NCBI RefSeq assembly: GCF_001865065.1
Contig: NZ_MJGN01000003.1
Location: forward strand, 8,952-55,904
Length of the DNA stretch: 46,953 bases
Reading direction: 5' to 3'
Source of the DNA: Curtobacterium sp. MCBA15_008
GTDB lineage: Bacteria; Actinomycetota; Actinomycetes; Actinomycetales; Microbacteriaceae
The position numbers and the translations under genes are program-made. The notes below the pieces were generated by a model. It had not been told where the DNA came from and did no database searches. It saw only the letters and a list, made by a program, of their open reading frames with translations. This document shows, piece after piece, positions 36,473-44,777 of this stretch (its first letter is position 1; the number at the start of each line of letters is the position of its first letter).

Positions 36473-37437
36473 CCGGCCCTGCGGGCGCGGGTCGTGCCTC
36501 CCGGTCCGCCGCGCCCGCACCGGACGCACGACGGTCCGTGGGTGGTGCCGCGGCCGTCGTCGTGGCCGCCGCGGTGTGGGGGACCACCGGGACAGCGACG
36601 CACTTCGCGCCCGGCGTGCCGGCGTTCGTCTTCGGGGCAGTGACGTTCGGGCTCGGCGGACTCGTGCTCGCCGCGGCCGCCGGCCGTGGCACCGTGCTCG
36701 CCGTCGCACGGCGCGCGACCCGCGGCTGGGTGCTGCTCGGTGCGGCCTCGCTCGTCGTCTACGCGGTCGCCTTCTACGCGGCCCTCGCCGACGCCGGCGT
36801 CGCGCTGGGCACGACCGTCGCGATCGGGTCGTCACCGGTGTTCGCCGGACTGGTCGAGTGGGTGACGGCCAGGAGGCGCGTCACGCCCAGGTGGGTCGTC
36901 GCCACCCTGGTGAGCGTGGTCGGCATGGTCGTCGTGACGCTCGCGCGGTCGGAGGGGCCCGGAGCGGACGGCTCCCTCGTGCTCGGGCTCGGTAGTGCGC
37001 TGCTCGCCGGGTGCACGTACGCGCTGTACTCGTGGGCGGTGGCGCGGGGGATGCAGGCGGCCCCCGAGGTGCGTGGTGTCCGGACCCGGGCGGGAGCTCG
37101 CGGGCTCGTCGGCGCGGTGTTCGGACTCGCTGCCGTGCCGCTCGTCGTCCTCGCCGTGGTGGGCGGCCACGAGCACCTCGGTGTGCCCGCGCACTGGCCG
37201 GTGTTCCTGTACCTCGCGCTCGTGCCGACGGTGCTCGGGCACTCGCTGTACGCGGCCGGGCTGCGGAGCGTCAGCGCCTCGGTGGCGACGCTGCTGTCGC
37301 TGCTCGAGCCGGTCGTGGCCGCGGTGCTCGCCGTCCTCGTCGTGGGGGAGCACCTGGGCGTGGTCGGATGGGCCGGCATCGGGCTCGTGGTGGTCGGCCT
37401 GGCGTTCCTCGGGCTGCCGGGGCGCCGCGTCCGCTGA
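36469..37437 (+). CDS. EamA-family (DMT) transporter
   Basis: 322 residues with about ten membrane helices arranged as two EamA repeats, the first starting at [19 protein letters not shown] and the second around [22 protein letters not shown]. The tail [25 protein letters not shown] is typical. Such proteins export amino acids, nucleosides or other metabolites. The GTG start overlaps the APC stop (GTGA), so the two transporters are translationally coupled. Confidence 0.9.
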   Translation: MTGPAGAGRASRSAAPAPDARRSVGGAAAVVVAAAVWGTTGTATHFAPGVPAFVFGAVTFGLGGLVLAAAAGRGTVLAVARRATRGWVLLGAASLVVYAVAFYAALADAGVALGTTVAIGSSPVFAGLVEWVTARRRVTPRWVVATLVSVVGMVVVTLARSEGPGADGSLVLGLGSALLAGCTYALYSWAVARGMQAAPEVRGVRTRAGARGLVGAVFGLAAVPLVVLAVVGGHEHLGVPAHWPVFLYLALVPTVLGHSLYAAGLRSVSASVATLLSLLEPVVAAVLAVLVVGEHLGVVGWAGIGLVVVGLAFLGLPGRRVR

Positions 37438-37443
37438 CGCGCT

Positions 37444-37461
37444 GGTGCGGTTTCCCGCACC
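37444..37461 (+). terminator. Hairpin after the EamA gene
   Basis: GGTGCGG and CCGCACC form a 7-bp stem around TTTC, starting 6 nt after the stop codon. The rest of 37462-37571 holds a TACTGA/TACTGACT -10-like sequence near 37507, about 60 nt before the glycosyltransferase start. Confidence 0.5.
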
Positions 37462-37571
37462 GGAAGTGCGGACGTCTCCGTCGACGTGGCTGTGCGCCCG
37501 CACAGATACTGACTGCACCGCGGCGCTCGACCGCGATCAGCCGGCACCATCGTCCTGCGAGGAACGCGAAG

Positions 37572-38603
37572 ATGTCCGAGCACCACGGCACCACCGAGGA
37601 CCGTGCACCACTGCGGCTTGCCTACTTCATCACGTCGTACGGCGACGGGACACAACTGCTCCGACTCGTCAGAGCGCTGCGGACCGGCGACCCCGACGCC
37701 GAGATCGTCGTGCAGCACGACGAGACCTTCCACCCCGTGCCCCGTCCGGCCCTGCAGGACCTCGGGGTGCACGTGCTGCTCAGCCCGGAGCGCATCGGGT
37801 GGGGTGACCTCACGCTCGAACGGGCGCGGTGGCGCGTCTTCTCGTGGATCCTCGACACGCTCGACGTCGACTGGGTGATGCTGCTGTCCGAGCAGGACCA
37901 CCCGACGGCTCCGGCCGCTGCACTCCGCGACCGCCTGCAGGACGCCGGCGACCGTGGCACCAACGCCCTGCTCGAGTCGTGGCCGATCGACGAGGTCCCC
38001 GACCCGGAACTCCGGGCCGAGGTCCACCAGCGCTACCGGTTCCGGTGGTACACGATCCCGGACCTCCGGCTCGGCGACCGGCTGCCCCGACCGGTGCGGA
38101 CGCTGCTGGACCGGGCGTTCGGCATCGCGTCGCACCGCCTCCGCGTGCACGGACTACCCGTCCGGCTGTCCGCCGCGAAGCCGGAGGTGGACGTACCCGC
38201 CAAGATCGGGGTCCGAGCACTCCGCACACCGTTCCGCCACGGCGAGCGCTGCTGGTACACGAGCTGCTGGTTCGCCCTCGACCGGCGGGCGATGCGCTCC
38301 GTCGTCGACCGCGTCCGCGACGACCCCGGACTCGTGCGGTACTTCGAACGCACGGTGATCCCGGTCGAGGCGTTCACGTCCACCGTCCTCGGCAACGACC
38401 CGACCGTCCGGGTCGAGCACGCGTCGCTCCACACCATCCGCTGGTCCGACCACCGTTCGGGGCGACCCGACGTCTTCACCGTGGAGGACGTGCCGATGCT
38501 GTTGGCCGCCCCACACCCGTTCGCACGCAAGTTCGGCGCCGACCCGAGCGTCTACGACACCATCGATGAGCGCGTGCTGCTCACCGGAGAGGAGGCATCA
38601 TGA
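37572..38603 (+). CDS. GT14-like glycosyltransferase (core-2/I-branching family)
   Basis: 343 residues. The fold of this family, which adds beta-1,6-linked sugars, is suggested by several motifs. They are AYFITSYGDGTQLLRLVRAL at the start, VMLLSEQDHPTAPAAAL (acceptor/metal loop), YTSCWFALDRRAM and the C-terminal IRWSDHRSGRPDVFTVEDV followed by PHPFARKFG. There is no signal peptide or membrane segment, so it should act in the cytoplasm. It is coupled to the next gene by a 4-base overlap, pointing to a shared sugar pathway. Assignment rests on motif pattern alone. Confidence 0.75.
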   Translation: MSEHHGTTEDRAPLRLAYFITSYGDGTQLLRLVRALRTGDPDAEIVVQHDETFHPVPRPALQDLGVHVLLSPERIGWGDLTLERARWRVFSWILDTLDVDWVMLLSEQDHPTAPAAALRDRLQDAGDRGTNALLESWPIDEVPDPELRAEVHQRYRFRWYTIPDLRLGDRLPRPVRTLLDRAFGIASHRLRVHGLPVRLSAAKPEVDVPAKIGVRALRTPFRHGERCWYTSCWFALDRRAMRSVVDRVRDDPGLVRYFERTVIPVEAFTSTVLGNDPTVRVEHASLHTIRWSDHRSGRPDVFTVEDVPMLLAAPHPFARKFGADPSVYDTIDERVLLTGEEAS

Positions 38604-39694
38604 CCACCCGTACCGTCCTGATCACCGGGGGAGCCGGCTTCATCGGCTCCCGACTCGCCACACGCCTCGCCGCCGCGGGCGACGACGTCGTCCTGCTCGA
38701 CGTGCTGCACCCGCAGGTGCACACCGGTGGGTGGCCGCGGCTGCCCGGCGGCATCACCGCGATCCCGTTCGACGTCACCGTGCCGACGATGTGGGACGCG
38801 GTGCTCCGCACGGTGCGCCCCCACGTGGTCGTCCACCTCGCCGCCGAGACCGGCACCGGGCAGTCCCTGACCGAGGCGAGCCGCCACACCCGCGTGAACG
38901 TCGTCGGCACGAGCGAGCTCCTCGACGGCCTGCACCGGGCCGGACACGTCCCGGACCGCTTCGTCCTGGCGTCGTCGCGGGCCGTGTACGGCGAGGGCGA
39001 GTGGGCCACCGACGACGGCGAACGCTTCGTGGCTGATGCGCGCGACGTGCACCAGCTCGACCGGGCGCAGTGGGACCCGAGCGCTCCCGGTGACCACGCC
39101 GGCCACGCCGTGCGGCCCCTCGCACACACCGCCGCGGTCACCCAGCCGCGTCCGTCGAACGTCTACGCGGCCACGAAGCTCGCCCAGGAGCACGTGCTGC
39201 ACGCCTGGGCCTCCGCGCACGGCGTCCCCCTCAGCGTGCTCCGGCTGCAGAACGTGTACGGCCCGGGCCAGTCGCTGTCGAACCCGTACACCGGCATCGT
39301 CAGCCTGTTCGGGCGTCTGGCGCGCGAGCGGCGGCCGATCCCGGTGTACGAGGACGGCTCCATCACGCGCGACTTCGTCTTCGTCGACGACGTCGTCTCG
39401 GCGCTGGCGTCCGCCACCCGCTCCGCTGCGGACGGCACCCGGACGGTCGACATCGGCTCCGGCAGCCCGATGACGCTCCTCGAACTCGCGGCGGTCGTCG
39501 CGGCGCAGGCCGGCGCTCCGGCACCCCGGGTGACCGGGCAGTACCGGCTCGGGGACGTCCGTGCGGCGTTCGCGGACGTGTCGGCGGCCCGGGACGCACT
39601 CGGCTACGTGCCGCTGGTCGACCCGGAGGCCGGGATCGCCCGGCTGCTCGAGTGGATGACGACGCAGGACGTGCCGGTGCTCGACGCCGCCTGA
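38600..39694 (+). CDS. NAD-dependent epimerase, dTDP-L-rhamnose 4-epimerase-like
   Basis: 364-residue short-chain dehydrogenase-type sugar epimerase. The NAD site is LITGGAGFIGSRLA, and the active site has the Ser/Thr region LASSRAVYGEG and the YxxxK pair Tyr189-Lys193 (VYAATK). Family marks of the dTDP-L-rhamnose 4-epimerase branch are LHPQVHTGG, NVYGPGQSLSNPYTGIV and YRLGDVRAAFADVSAARDAL. It would supply 6-deoxy-L-talose or a related nucleotide sugar for a surface glycan. The ATG overlaps the glycosyltransferase stop (ATGA). Confidence 0.85.
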   Translation: MTTRTVLITGGAGFIGSRLATRLAAAGDDVVLLDVLHPQVHTGGWPRLPGGITAIPFDVTVPTMWDAVLRTVRPHVVVHLAAETGTGQSLTEASRHTRVNVVGTSELLDGLHRAGHVPDRFVLASSRAVYGEGEWATDDGERFVADARDVHQLDRAQWDPSAPGDHAGHAVRPLAHTAAVTQPRPSNVYAATKLAQEHVLHAWASAHGVPLSVLRLQNVYGPGQSLSNPYTGIVSLFGRLARERRPIPVYEDGSITRDFVFVDDVVSALASATRSAADGTRTVDIGSGSPMTLLELAAVVAAQAGAPAPRVTGQYRLGDVRAAFADVSAARDALGYVPLVDPEAGIARLLEWMTTQDVPVLDAA

Positions 39695-39717
39695 GCCGGG
39701 CGGGTCGCGGCCCGGCT
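39694..39717 (+). terminator. Hairpin after the epimerase gene
   Basis: Arms AGCCGGGC (39694-39701) and GCCCGGCT (39710-39717) start at the last base of the stop codon. It would end the glycosyltransferase-epimerase transcript. Confidence 0.5.
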
Positions 39718-39750
39718 GCTGCGCCGGGGTCGCGGCCGCCCGCCGGGGCC

Positions 39751-39791
39751 CGGTCGGCCTGCCGGGGTTCGCCTGCGGCCACGGCCGACCG
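39751..39791 (-). terminator. Hairpin after fadD
   Basis: Arms CGGTCGGCC (39751-39759) and GGCCGACCG (39783-39791) lie 4 nt beyond the fadD stop on the minus strand, facing the opposing epimerase gene. Confidence 0.5.
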
Positions 39792-39794
39792 CGG

Positions 39795-41477
39795 TCAGTC
39801 GCCGAGGATCTGGTCGCGCACCTTCCGCCGCAGCACCTTGCCGATCATCGACCGGGGCAGGTCCTCGACCACGACGATGCGCCGCGGGACCTTGTACGCC
39901 GCCAGGTGCTCGCGCGACCAGGTCCGCAGCGCCTCGGCGTCGAACGTGTCCGGGTCCTTCGGCACGACCGCGGCGACGACCTGCTCGTTGCCGGCTTGCG
40001 TGATCCCGACGACCGCGACCTCGCGGACGCTGGGGTGCTTGAGCAGGGCGTCCTCGACCTCGGACGGCGACACGTTGAAGCCGCCGGTGATGATGAGTTC
40101 CTTCAGACGATCGACGATCTTCACGTAGCCGTCCGCGTCGATCGACACGATGTCGCCGGTGCGGAACCAGCCGTCGGGGGTGAAGACCTCGTCGGTCGCC
40201 TCGGCCTTGCCCCAGTACCCGCGGAACACCTGGGGTCCGCGCACCTGCAGCTCGCCGGCCTCGTCGGTGCCGAGCACCTTCGTGGAGTCGTCGGGGTCCA
40301 CCACGCGCGCCTCGGTGGAGGACAGCGGCAGCCCGATCGCGCCGAGCCGGCGGGCGGGGGACACCGGGTTCGCCATGAGCACGGGGGAGCACTCGGACAG
40401 GCCGTAGCCCTCGACGAGGTAGCCGCCGGTGCGGGCCTCCCACGGTTCGACGACGTCCTGCGACAGCGGCATCGCGCCGGAGATGCCGATCTCGATGCCC
40501 TCGAGCGAGACCTTCGCCGAGTCCGCCGCGTGCTGCAGCCGCGTGTAGATCGGCGGCACGGCCGGCAGGAACGTCGGCGGGTGCTTCTTCATCGCCGTGA
40601 GGACGAGCGCCGGGTCGAACGCGGGGAAGAGCACGAGCCGCGAGGCCATGCTCATCGCGAAGGTCAAGCACAGCGTGAGGCCGTACGCGTGGAACATGGG
40701 CAGCACGGCGTAGACGACGTTGTCGCCGCGACGGATCTGCGGCACCCAGAGCCGCGCCTGCGTGGCGTTGGCGAGCAGGTTGCGGTGGCTCAGCACGGCG
40801 CCCTTCGGCACACCCGTGGTGCCGGAGGTGTACTGGATGAGGGCGACGTCCTCGGTCGCGGGACGCGGGTGCCGCTTCGACAGCTTCCGGTTCGACGCGA
40901 CGTCGTCCCACTTCGTCGTGCCGCGGACCTTCGTCGTCAGCTTGGCGCGGGACTCGCGGGCCTTCGCGACCGGCAGTGCGAGGGCGACCCGGGTCGCGCG
41001 GGGCATCGCCCGGGTGAGGTCGACCGACACGATCGCGTCGAGCGCGAGGTCGGCGGGGAAGTCCTGCAGCGTCGCGACGGACTTGTCCCAGACGATCGCG
41101 ACCTTCGCGCCGTGGTCCTCGAACTGGTGGCGGAGCTCCCGCGGCGTGTACAGCGGGTTGTGCTCGACGACGATCGCCCCGAGCCGCAGCACCGCGTAGA
41201 ACGCGACCACGTGCTGCGGGCAGTTCGGCAGGACGACGGCGACGCGGTCACCCGCCGAGACGCCGAGCTTCCGGAGGCCGTTCGCCGCCCGGAGGATCTG
41301 CTCCTCGAGCTCGGCGTACGTCGTCGTGCGGCCGAAGAACTCGAGGGCGACCTGCTTCGGGAACCGCCGTGCGGACTCCTCCACGATGTCGGAGAGGGAA
41401 CCCGTGGGCTCCTCGATGTCGTGCGGGACCCCCGGGGCGTACGAGGCAAGCCAGGGACGAGGCGTGTCGATGCTCAC
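39795..41477 (-). CDS. fadD: Long-chain fatty-acid-CoA ligase
   Basis: 560-residue adenylate-forming enzyme that activates fatty acids to acyl-CoA through an acyl-AMP intermediate. Core motifs are the P-loop YTSGTTGVPKGAVLSH, the VEGYGLSECSPV motif, FRTGDI and the hinge KIVDRLKELI. The catalytic C-terminal Lys is in SMIGKVLRRK. The GTG at 41477 is chosen because TAGGTT ends 7 nt upstream and no better ribosome site exists. Monocistronic, divergent from the DUF2236 gene. Confidence 0.93.
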   Translation of the reverse strand: MSIDTPRPWLASYAPGVPHDIEEPTGSLSDIVEESARRFPKQVALEFFGRTTTYAELEEQILRAANGLRKLGVSAGDRVAVVLPNCPQHVVAFYAVLRLGAIVVEHNPLYTPRELRHQFEDHGAKVAIVWDKSVATLQDFPADLALDAIVSVDLTRAMPRATRVALALPVAKARESRAKLTTKVRGTTKWDDVASNRKLSKRHPRPATEDVALIQYTSGTTGVPKGAVLSHRNLLANATQARLWVPQIRRGDNVVYAVLPMFHAYGLTLCLTFAMSMASRLVLFPAFDPALVLTAMKKHPPTFLPAVPPIYTRLQHAADSAKVSLEGIEIGISGAMPLSQDVVEPWEARTGGYLVEGYGLSECSPVLMANPVSPARRLGAIGLPLSSTEARVVDPDDSTKVLGTDEAGELQVRGPQVFRGYWGKAEATDEVFTPDGWFRTGDIVSIDADGYVKIVDRLKELIITGGFNVSPSEVEDALLKHPSVREVAVVGITQAGNEQVVAAVVPKDPDTFDAEALRTWSREHLAAYKVPRRIVVVEDLPRSMIGKVLRRKVRDQILGD

Positions 41478-41484
41478 GCGGACC

Positions 41485-41490
41485 AACCTA
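41485..41490 (-). promoter_or_regulatory. -10 box of fadD, leaderless type
   Basis: On the minus strand TAGGTT ends 7 nt before the GTG start at 41477. Confidence 0.5.
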
Positions 41491-41552
41491 GCGGGCCGCC
41501 CGGGCTGGGGCTGGGAAGCGCACTGTCCGAGCCCACTGTCAGGGGCGGGACG

Positions 41553-41558
41553 GACGAT
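41553..41558 (+). promoter_or_regulatory. -10-like box of the DUF2236 gene
   Basis: GACGAT ends 6 nt before the ATG at 41565. The divergent fadD promoter lies only 62 nt away. Confidence 0.45.
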
Positions 41559-41564
41559 GGCGCC

Positions 41565-42515
41565 ATGCCCTCCGTCTCCGACGCCTTCCGCTCCCGTCTC
41601 AACGACACGTTCACCGGCGGTGCCACGGAACGTCCGGCGTGGATCGACGAGCTCGAGCAGGGCAGCGACGCCGGGTTCTTCGGCCCCGGTTCCGCGACCT
41701 GGTCGGTGCACGGCGGCAAGCAGACGATCCTCGCCGGGGTCCGCGCGCTGCTCGTCCAGGCGCTGCACCCGGGCGCCCTCGCGGGCGTCGCCGACCACTC
41801 GCGCTACCGCGAGGACCCGTTCGGACGCCTCGCCGGCACCATCCGCTGGATCTACACGGTGTCCCACGGCGACACCGCGGCCGCCACGAACGCCAGCAAC
41901 TGGGTCCGGAAGCTCCACGAACGGGTCCGGGGCGAGTACGTGGACGGGCACGGCGTCACCCGGCCGTACGCCGCGAACGACCCCGACCTGGCGCGCTGGG
42001 TGCACCTCGCCTTCACCGACGCGTTCCTCCGGAGCGCGCAGCTCTGGGGTGACCCGATCCCCGGCGGGCCGGACGCGTACGTCCGCGAGTGGGCGATCGC
42101 CGGCCGGCTGATGGGCGTCGAGGACGCCCCGGAGTCCGACGCGGAGCTCCGCGCCCAGATGAACGGGTACCTCGACCGCGGGGAGCTCGCCGTGACCGCC
42201 CGCACGAAGGACGTCGTCCGGTTCATCAAGGACCCGCCGGTCGCCCGGCTGCTCCGGCCCGGGTACCGCGCGCTGTTCGACGGCGCGGTCGCCTCCCTCG
42301 ACCCGGCGCACCGGTCGATGCTCGGTCTGCGGATGCCGGGGCTCGGGCCGGTCGAGTTCCCGGTGCGGAAGACCGCCGGGGTCGTGCTCGACGGCATCGG
42401 GGCGGTGCTCGGCCACCAGCCCGGCACGGAGCGCGCAGCGCTCACGCGCATCGCGCGACTCCGACGTGCGGACGACGAGCGACGCGCGTCCGGCGGGGTG
42501 GACGCAACGGTCTGA
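41565..42515 (+). CDS. DUF2236 protein (oxygenase MpaB family)
   Basis: 316 residues. The family signature is VQALHPGALAGVADHSRYREDPFGRLAGTIRW split across residues ~65-95, with His68 and His78 candidate ligands, and WVHLAFTDAFLRSAQLWG in the centre. Relatives include the latex-clearing heme oxygenases and the fungal MpaB enzyme. Most bacterial members are uncharacterised, so an oxidative role with a metal or heme cofactor is only inferred. No signal peptide. It ends in a strong shared terminator. Confidence 0.88.
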   Translation: MPSVSDAFRSRLNDTFTGGATERPAWIDELEQGSDAGFFGPGSATWSVHGGKQTILAGVRALLVQALHPGALAGVADHSRYREDPFGRLAGTIRWIYTVSHGDTAAATNASNWVRKLHERVRGEYVDGHGVTRPYAANDPDLARWVHLAFTDAFLRSAQLWGDPIPGGPDAYVREWAIAGRLMGVEDAPESDAELRAQMNGYLDRGELAVTARTKDVVRFIKDPPVARLLRPGYRALFDGAVASLDPAHRSMLGLRMPGLGPVEFPVRKTAGVVLDGIGAVLGHQPGTERAALTRIARLRRADDERRASGGVDATV

Positions 42516-42563
42516 CGGCCTGGAGGCGCGGGTCGGCCCCGCACCGCGCCTCCAGGCCGTCAG
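42512..42563. terminator. Bidirectional terminator hairpin, 20-bp arms
   Basis: Perfect 20-bp arms at 42512-42531 and 42544-42563 around a 12-base loop, the left arm overlapping the DUF2236 stop codon. The core CTGGAGGCGCGG is identical to the hairpin after the PBP gene. It lies between convergent genes and is the longest perfect stem I found in the window. Confidence 0.75.
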
Positions 42564-42572
42564 CCGGTCACG

Positions 42573-43562
42573 TCAGAAACCGGACGGCACCCGGGGTGTG
42601 TACGCGGACTCGAGCCGCGAGACCTCGTCGTCGGTGAGCGTGAGCGAGGCTGCGGCCACCGCGTCGTCGATGTGGTGCTCCTTCGTCGCGCCGACGATCG
42701 GGGCGGACACGACGTCCTGGTGCATCACCCACGCGAGGGCGACCTGGGCCATGCTCGCGTCGTGGGCCTCGGCGACCTGCTGCACCGCGTCGACGATCGC
42801 ACGGTTCGCGTCTTCGTCCTGGCGGTAGAGGGTCTTGCCGAACTCGTCGGTGTCCGCGCGCGGACCGGACCCGCTCGCGTCCCACGGGCGGGTCAGCTTG
42901 CCGCGGGCGAGGGGGCTCCACGGGATCACGCCGACGCCGGTGTGGGCGCAGAACGGGTGCATCTCGCGTTCTTCCTCGCGTTCGAGGAGGTTGTACTGGT
43001 CCTGCATCGCGACGAACTTCGTCCACCCGTGCAGCTCGGCGACGTGCTGCATCTCGGCGAACTGCCACGCCCACATGCTGCTCGCGCCGATGTAGCGGGC
43101 CTTGCCGGACTTCACGACGTCGTGCAGGGCCTCCATCGTCTCCTCGACCGGGGTGTGCGGGTCGAAGCGGTGGATCTGGTACAGGTCGACGTAGTCCGTG
43201 CCGAGGCGGGTCAGCGAGGCGTCGATCTCGTGCATGATCGCTGCGCGGGACAGCCCGGCGCCGTTCCGGCCGGGGCGCATCCGGTTGAAGACCTTCGTGA
43301 AGACCTGGACGTCCTCGCGCGGGGCGAGCTCCTTGAGGAGGGTGCCGGTGATCTCCTCGCTGCTGCCGGCGGAGTACACGTTCGCGGTGTCGAACGTGGT
43401 GATGCCGGCATCGAAGGCCCGGCGGACGAAGGGGCGGGCCTCGTCGATGCCGACGCTCCAGGCGTGGGAGCCTCGTTCGGGGTTGCCGTAGGACATCATG
43501 CCGAGGACGACGGCGCTGATCTCGAGGCCGCTGGCGCCGAGTCGCGTGGTTGCTTCGCTCAT
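42573..43562 (-). CDS. Aldo/keto reductase
   Basis: 329-residue NADPH-dependent oxidoreductase with a TIM-barrel fold. The catalytic tetrad is visible: Asp in FDTANVYSAG, Tyr in the same motif, Lys in VFTKVF and His in YQIHRFD. The cofactor end shows VSAPIVGATKEHHIDDAV. It resembles the YajO/Tas-type branch that reduces aldehydes and ketones. The ATG overlaps the upstream gene's stop (ATGA), so it is translated with the DinB-like protein. Confidence 0.92.
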   Translation of the reverse strand: MSEATTRLGASGLEISAVVLGMMSYGNPERGSHAWSVGIDEARPFVRRAFDAGITTFDTANVYSAGSSEEITGTLLKELAPREDVQVFTKVFNRMRPGRNGAGLSRAAIMHEIDASLTRLGTDYVDLYQIHRFDPHTPVEETMEALHDVVKSGKARYIGASSMWAWQFAEMQHVAELHGWTKFVAMQDQYNLLEREEEREMHPFCAHTGVGVIPWSPLARGKLTRPWDASGSGPRADTDEFGKTLYRQDEDANRAIVDAVQQVAEAHDASMAQVALAWVMHQDVVSAPIVGATKEHHIDDAVAAASLTLTDDEVSRLESAYTPRVPSGF

Positions 43563-44125
43563 GCCTTCACCCTGGCATCGCGCCCTGTGACGGCGAGCAG
43601 GCGGACCTGGAGCGGAGCGTCCTCGTCGACGTCGACCGGAGCGGCGTAGAGCCCGGTCGCCGCGAGGTGCTCGATCTGCGGCTGGAAGTACTCCCACACG
43701 GCCTCGACGAGCTCGTCCGGGAGTCGCTCGTCCGAGCCCGTCGCCCGCGCGAGGTCCCACGTGTGGATCGTGATGTCGCTGGTCTGCTCGGTGAGGTACT
43801 GCGCGGCGGGCACGACGTCGGTGGCGAGGTGCACGGGCGTGTCAGCGGGCGAATTCCTCCAGGCGTCGGTCGCCGCAGTGGCGAACTTCGCCCACTCGGC
43901 CAGGAGGTCGTCGCCGACCTCCTCGAGGTCCGCCTCGGCCTGGGCGTAGTCGCACCCGGTGAGGAGCTTCGGGATCCAGCGCTGCTCGGCGACGACGTGG
44001 CGGACGAGGTCGCGGGTCGTCCACTCGGAGTCGGGCGTCGAGGCGTCCCAGTCCGTCACGGCGGCGACGCGGCGGCCGAACTCGGATGCCGCGAGGGCTT
44101 GCAGCGCGATCCAGTCGGTGGCCAT
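43559..44125 (-). CDS. TIGR03086-type DinB-like metal-binding protein
   Basis: 188 residues of a four-helix-bundle fold related to mycothiol-dependent maleylpyruvate isomerase. WTTRDLVRHVVAEQRWIP carries one conserved His, and SDITIHTWDLARATG carries the second and third metal-ligand positions. Such proteins often act in mycothiol-dependent detoxification in actinobacteria; this role is inferred. An AGGAG ribosome site sits 8-9 nt before the ATG. A hexanucleotide repeat lies just upstream in its leader or promoter. Confidence 0.85.
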   Translation of the reverse strand: MATDWIALQALAASEFGRRVAAVTDWDASTPDSEWTTRDLVRHVVAEQRWIPKLLTGCDYAQAEADLEEVGDDLLAEWAKFATAATDAWRNSPADTPVHLATDVVPAAQYLTEQTSDITIHTWDLARATGSDERLPDELVEAVWEYFQPQIEHLAATGLYAAPVDVDEDAPLQVRLLAVTGRDARVKA

Positions 44126-44147
44126 GGTGGTGCTCCTGTTCGTCGTC

Positions 44148-44195
44148 GTGTTCGTGTTCGTGTTCGTGTTCGCGTTCGCGTTTGCGTTCGTGTTC
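44148..44195. repeat. Hexanucleotide repeat upstream of the DinB-like gene
   Basis: Eight consecutive 6-base units, five GTGTTC and three GCGTTC/GCGTTT variants, lie 22 nt before the ATG on the gene's upstream side. A GTGCGC-rich stretch follows to about 44235. Such simple repeats can change length by slippage. Confidence 0.65.
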
Positions 44196-44331
44196 GCGGG
44201 GGTACGGCGCGTGGCGCGTGCGCGTGCGCGTGCTCGTGCTCGCCTGCAACCCGCGGGGCCGCGGGTGGATTCCCGTGGGGGTCCGTGGTGCGTGGTGCGT
44301 GCGGTGCAACGCTACGCCCGACCCGTGTCCG

Positions 44332-44388
44332 CGAGCGGGCGGAATACCAGCGTGCGCGCACGGGTGACCCGTCGAATACGCCCAGTCG
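44332..44388. repeat. 57-bp palindrome, copy 1 (degenerate)
   Basis: Left arm CGAGCGGGCGGAATACCA and right end GAATACGCCCAGTCG pair partially. The copy is one base shorter than the full members and is the least conserved of the seven. Confidence 0.45.
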
Positions 44389-44423
44389 CCGCAACGTTCC
44401 TGTGGCCGGCGCCCCGCCGCGTG

Positions 44424-44480
44424 CGAGCGGGTGAGAAGGCGGGGTGGGACGCCGAGCGGCCCTGGCATTTCGCCCGTTCG
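44424..44480. repeat. 57-bp palindrome, copy 2
   Basis: Left arm CGAGCGGGTGAGAAGGC and right arm GGCATTTCGCCCGTTCG belong to the same family, with a few mismatches. Confidence 0.55.
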
Positions 44481-44573
44481 GCCCCGCGTGCTCGATGCTC
44501 GTCGCAGCTCGGGCGTTGCGCCCGGTCGGTGCCGTGCACATCCGGAGCTGAACGTGTCCTCGCATCGGACGCA

Positions 44574-44631
44574 CGAACGGGTGAAGAGGTCCCGACGCGA
44601 TCACGATCGACCACGGGGATTCGCCCGCCCG
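44574..44631. repeat. 58-bp palindrome, copy 3
   Basis: Left arm CGAACGGGTGAAGAGGTCC and right arm GGGGATTCGCCCGCCCG. Exactly 58 bp, like the copies near the right edge. Confidence 0.6.
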
Positions 44632-44677
44632 GACAAAGGCGCGCGTCGTGGGCGGGTCGCAGAACCGATCCGGGTAC

Positions 44678-44721
44678 GACGAACGCCCCGGCTCCGTGGG
44701 GGAGGAGCCGGGGCGTTCGTC
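44678..44721 (-). terminator. Terminator hairpin of yceI
   Basis: Perfect 18-bp arms (44678-44695 and 44704-44721) around an 8-base G-rich loop. The core is GCCCCGGCTCC/GGAGCCGGGGC. It lies 56 nt beyond the YceI stop on the minus strand and has no T-run. Confidence 0.7.
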
Positions 44722-44777
44722 TCGTGTTCGGGTCGTGCTGTTCGGTGCCCTCAGTAGGGCGACGAATCCGTCGGGAC

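Larger units (their letters stand above)
44196..44677. other. Gene-free stretch with palindromic repeats
   Basis: No credible gene was found between the DinB-like gene and YceI. The stretch contains three copies of the 57-58-bp palindrome family (44332-44388, 44424-44480, 44574-44631) and a possible degenerate one near 44505-44567. The YceI terminator follows at 44678-44721. Confidence 0.6.
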
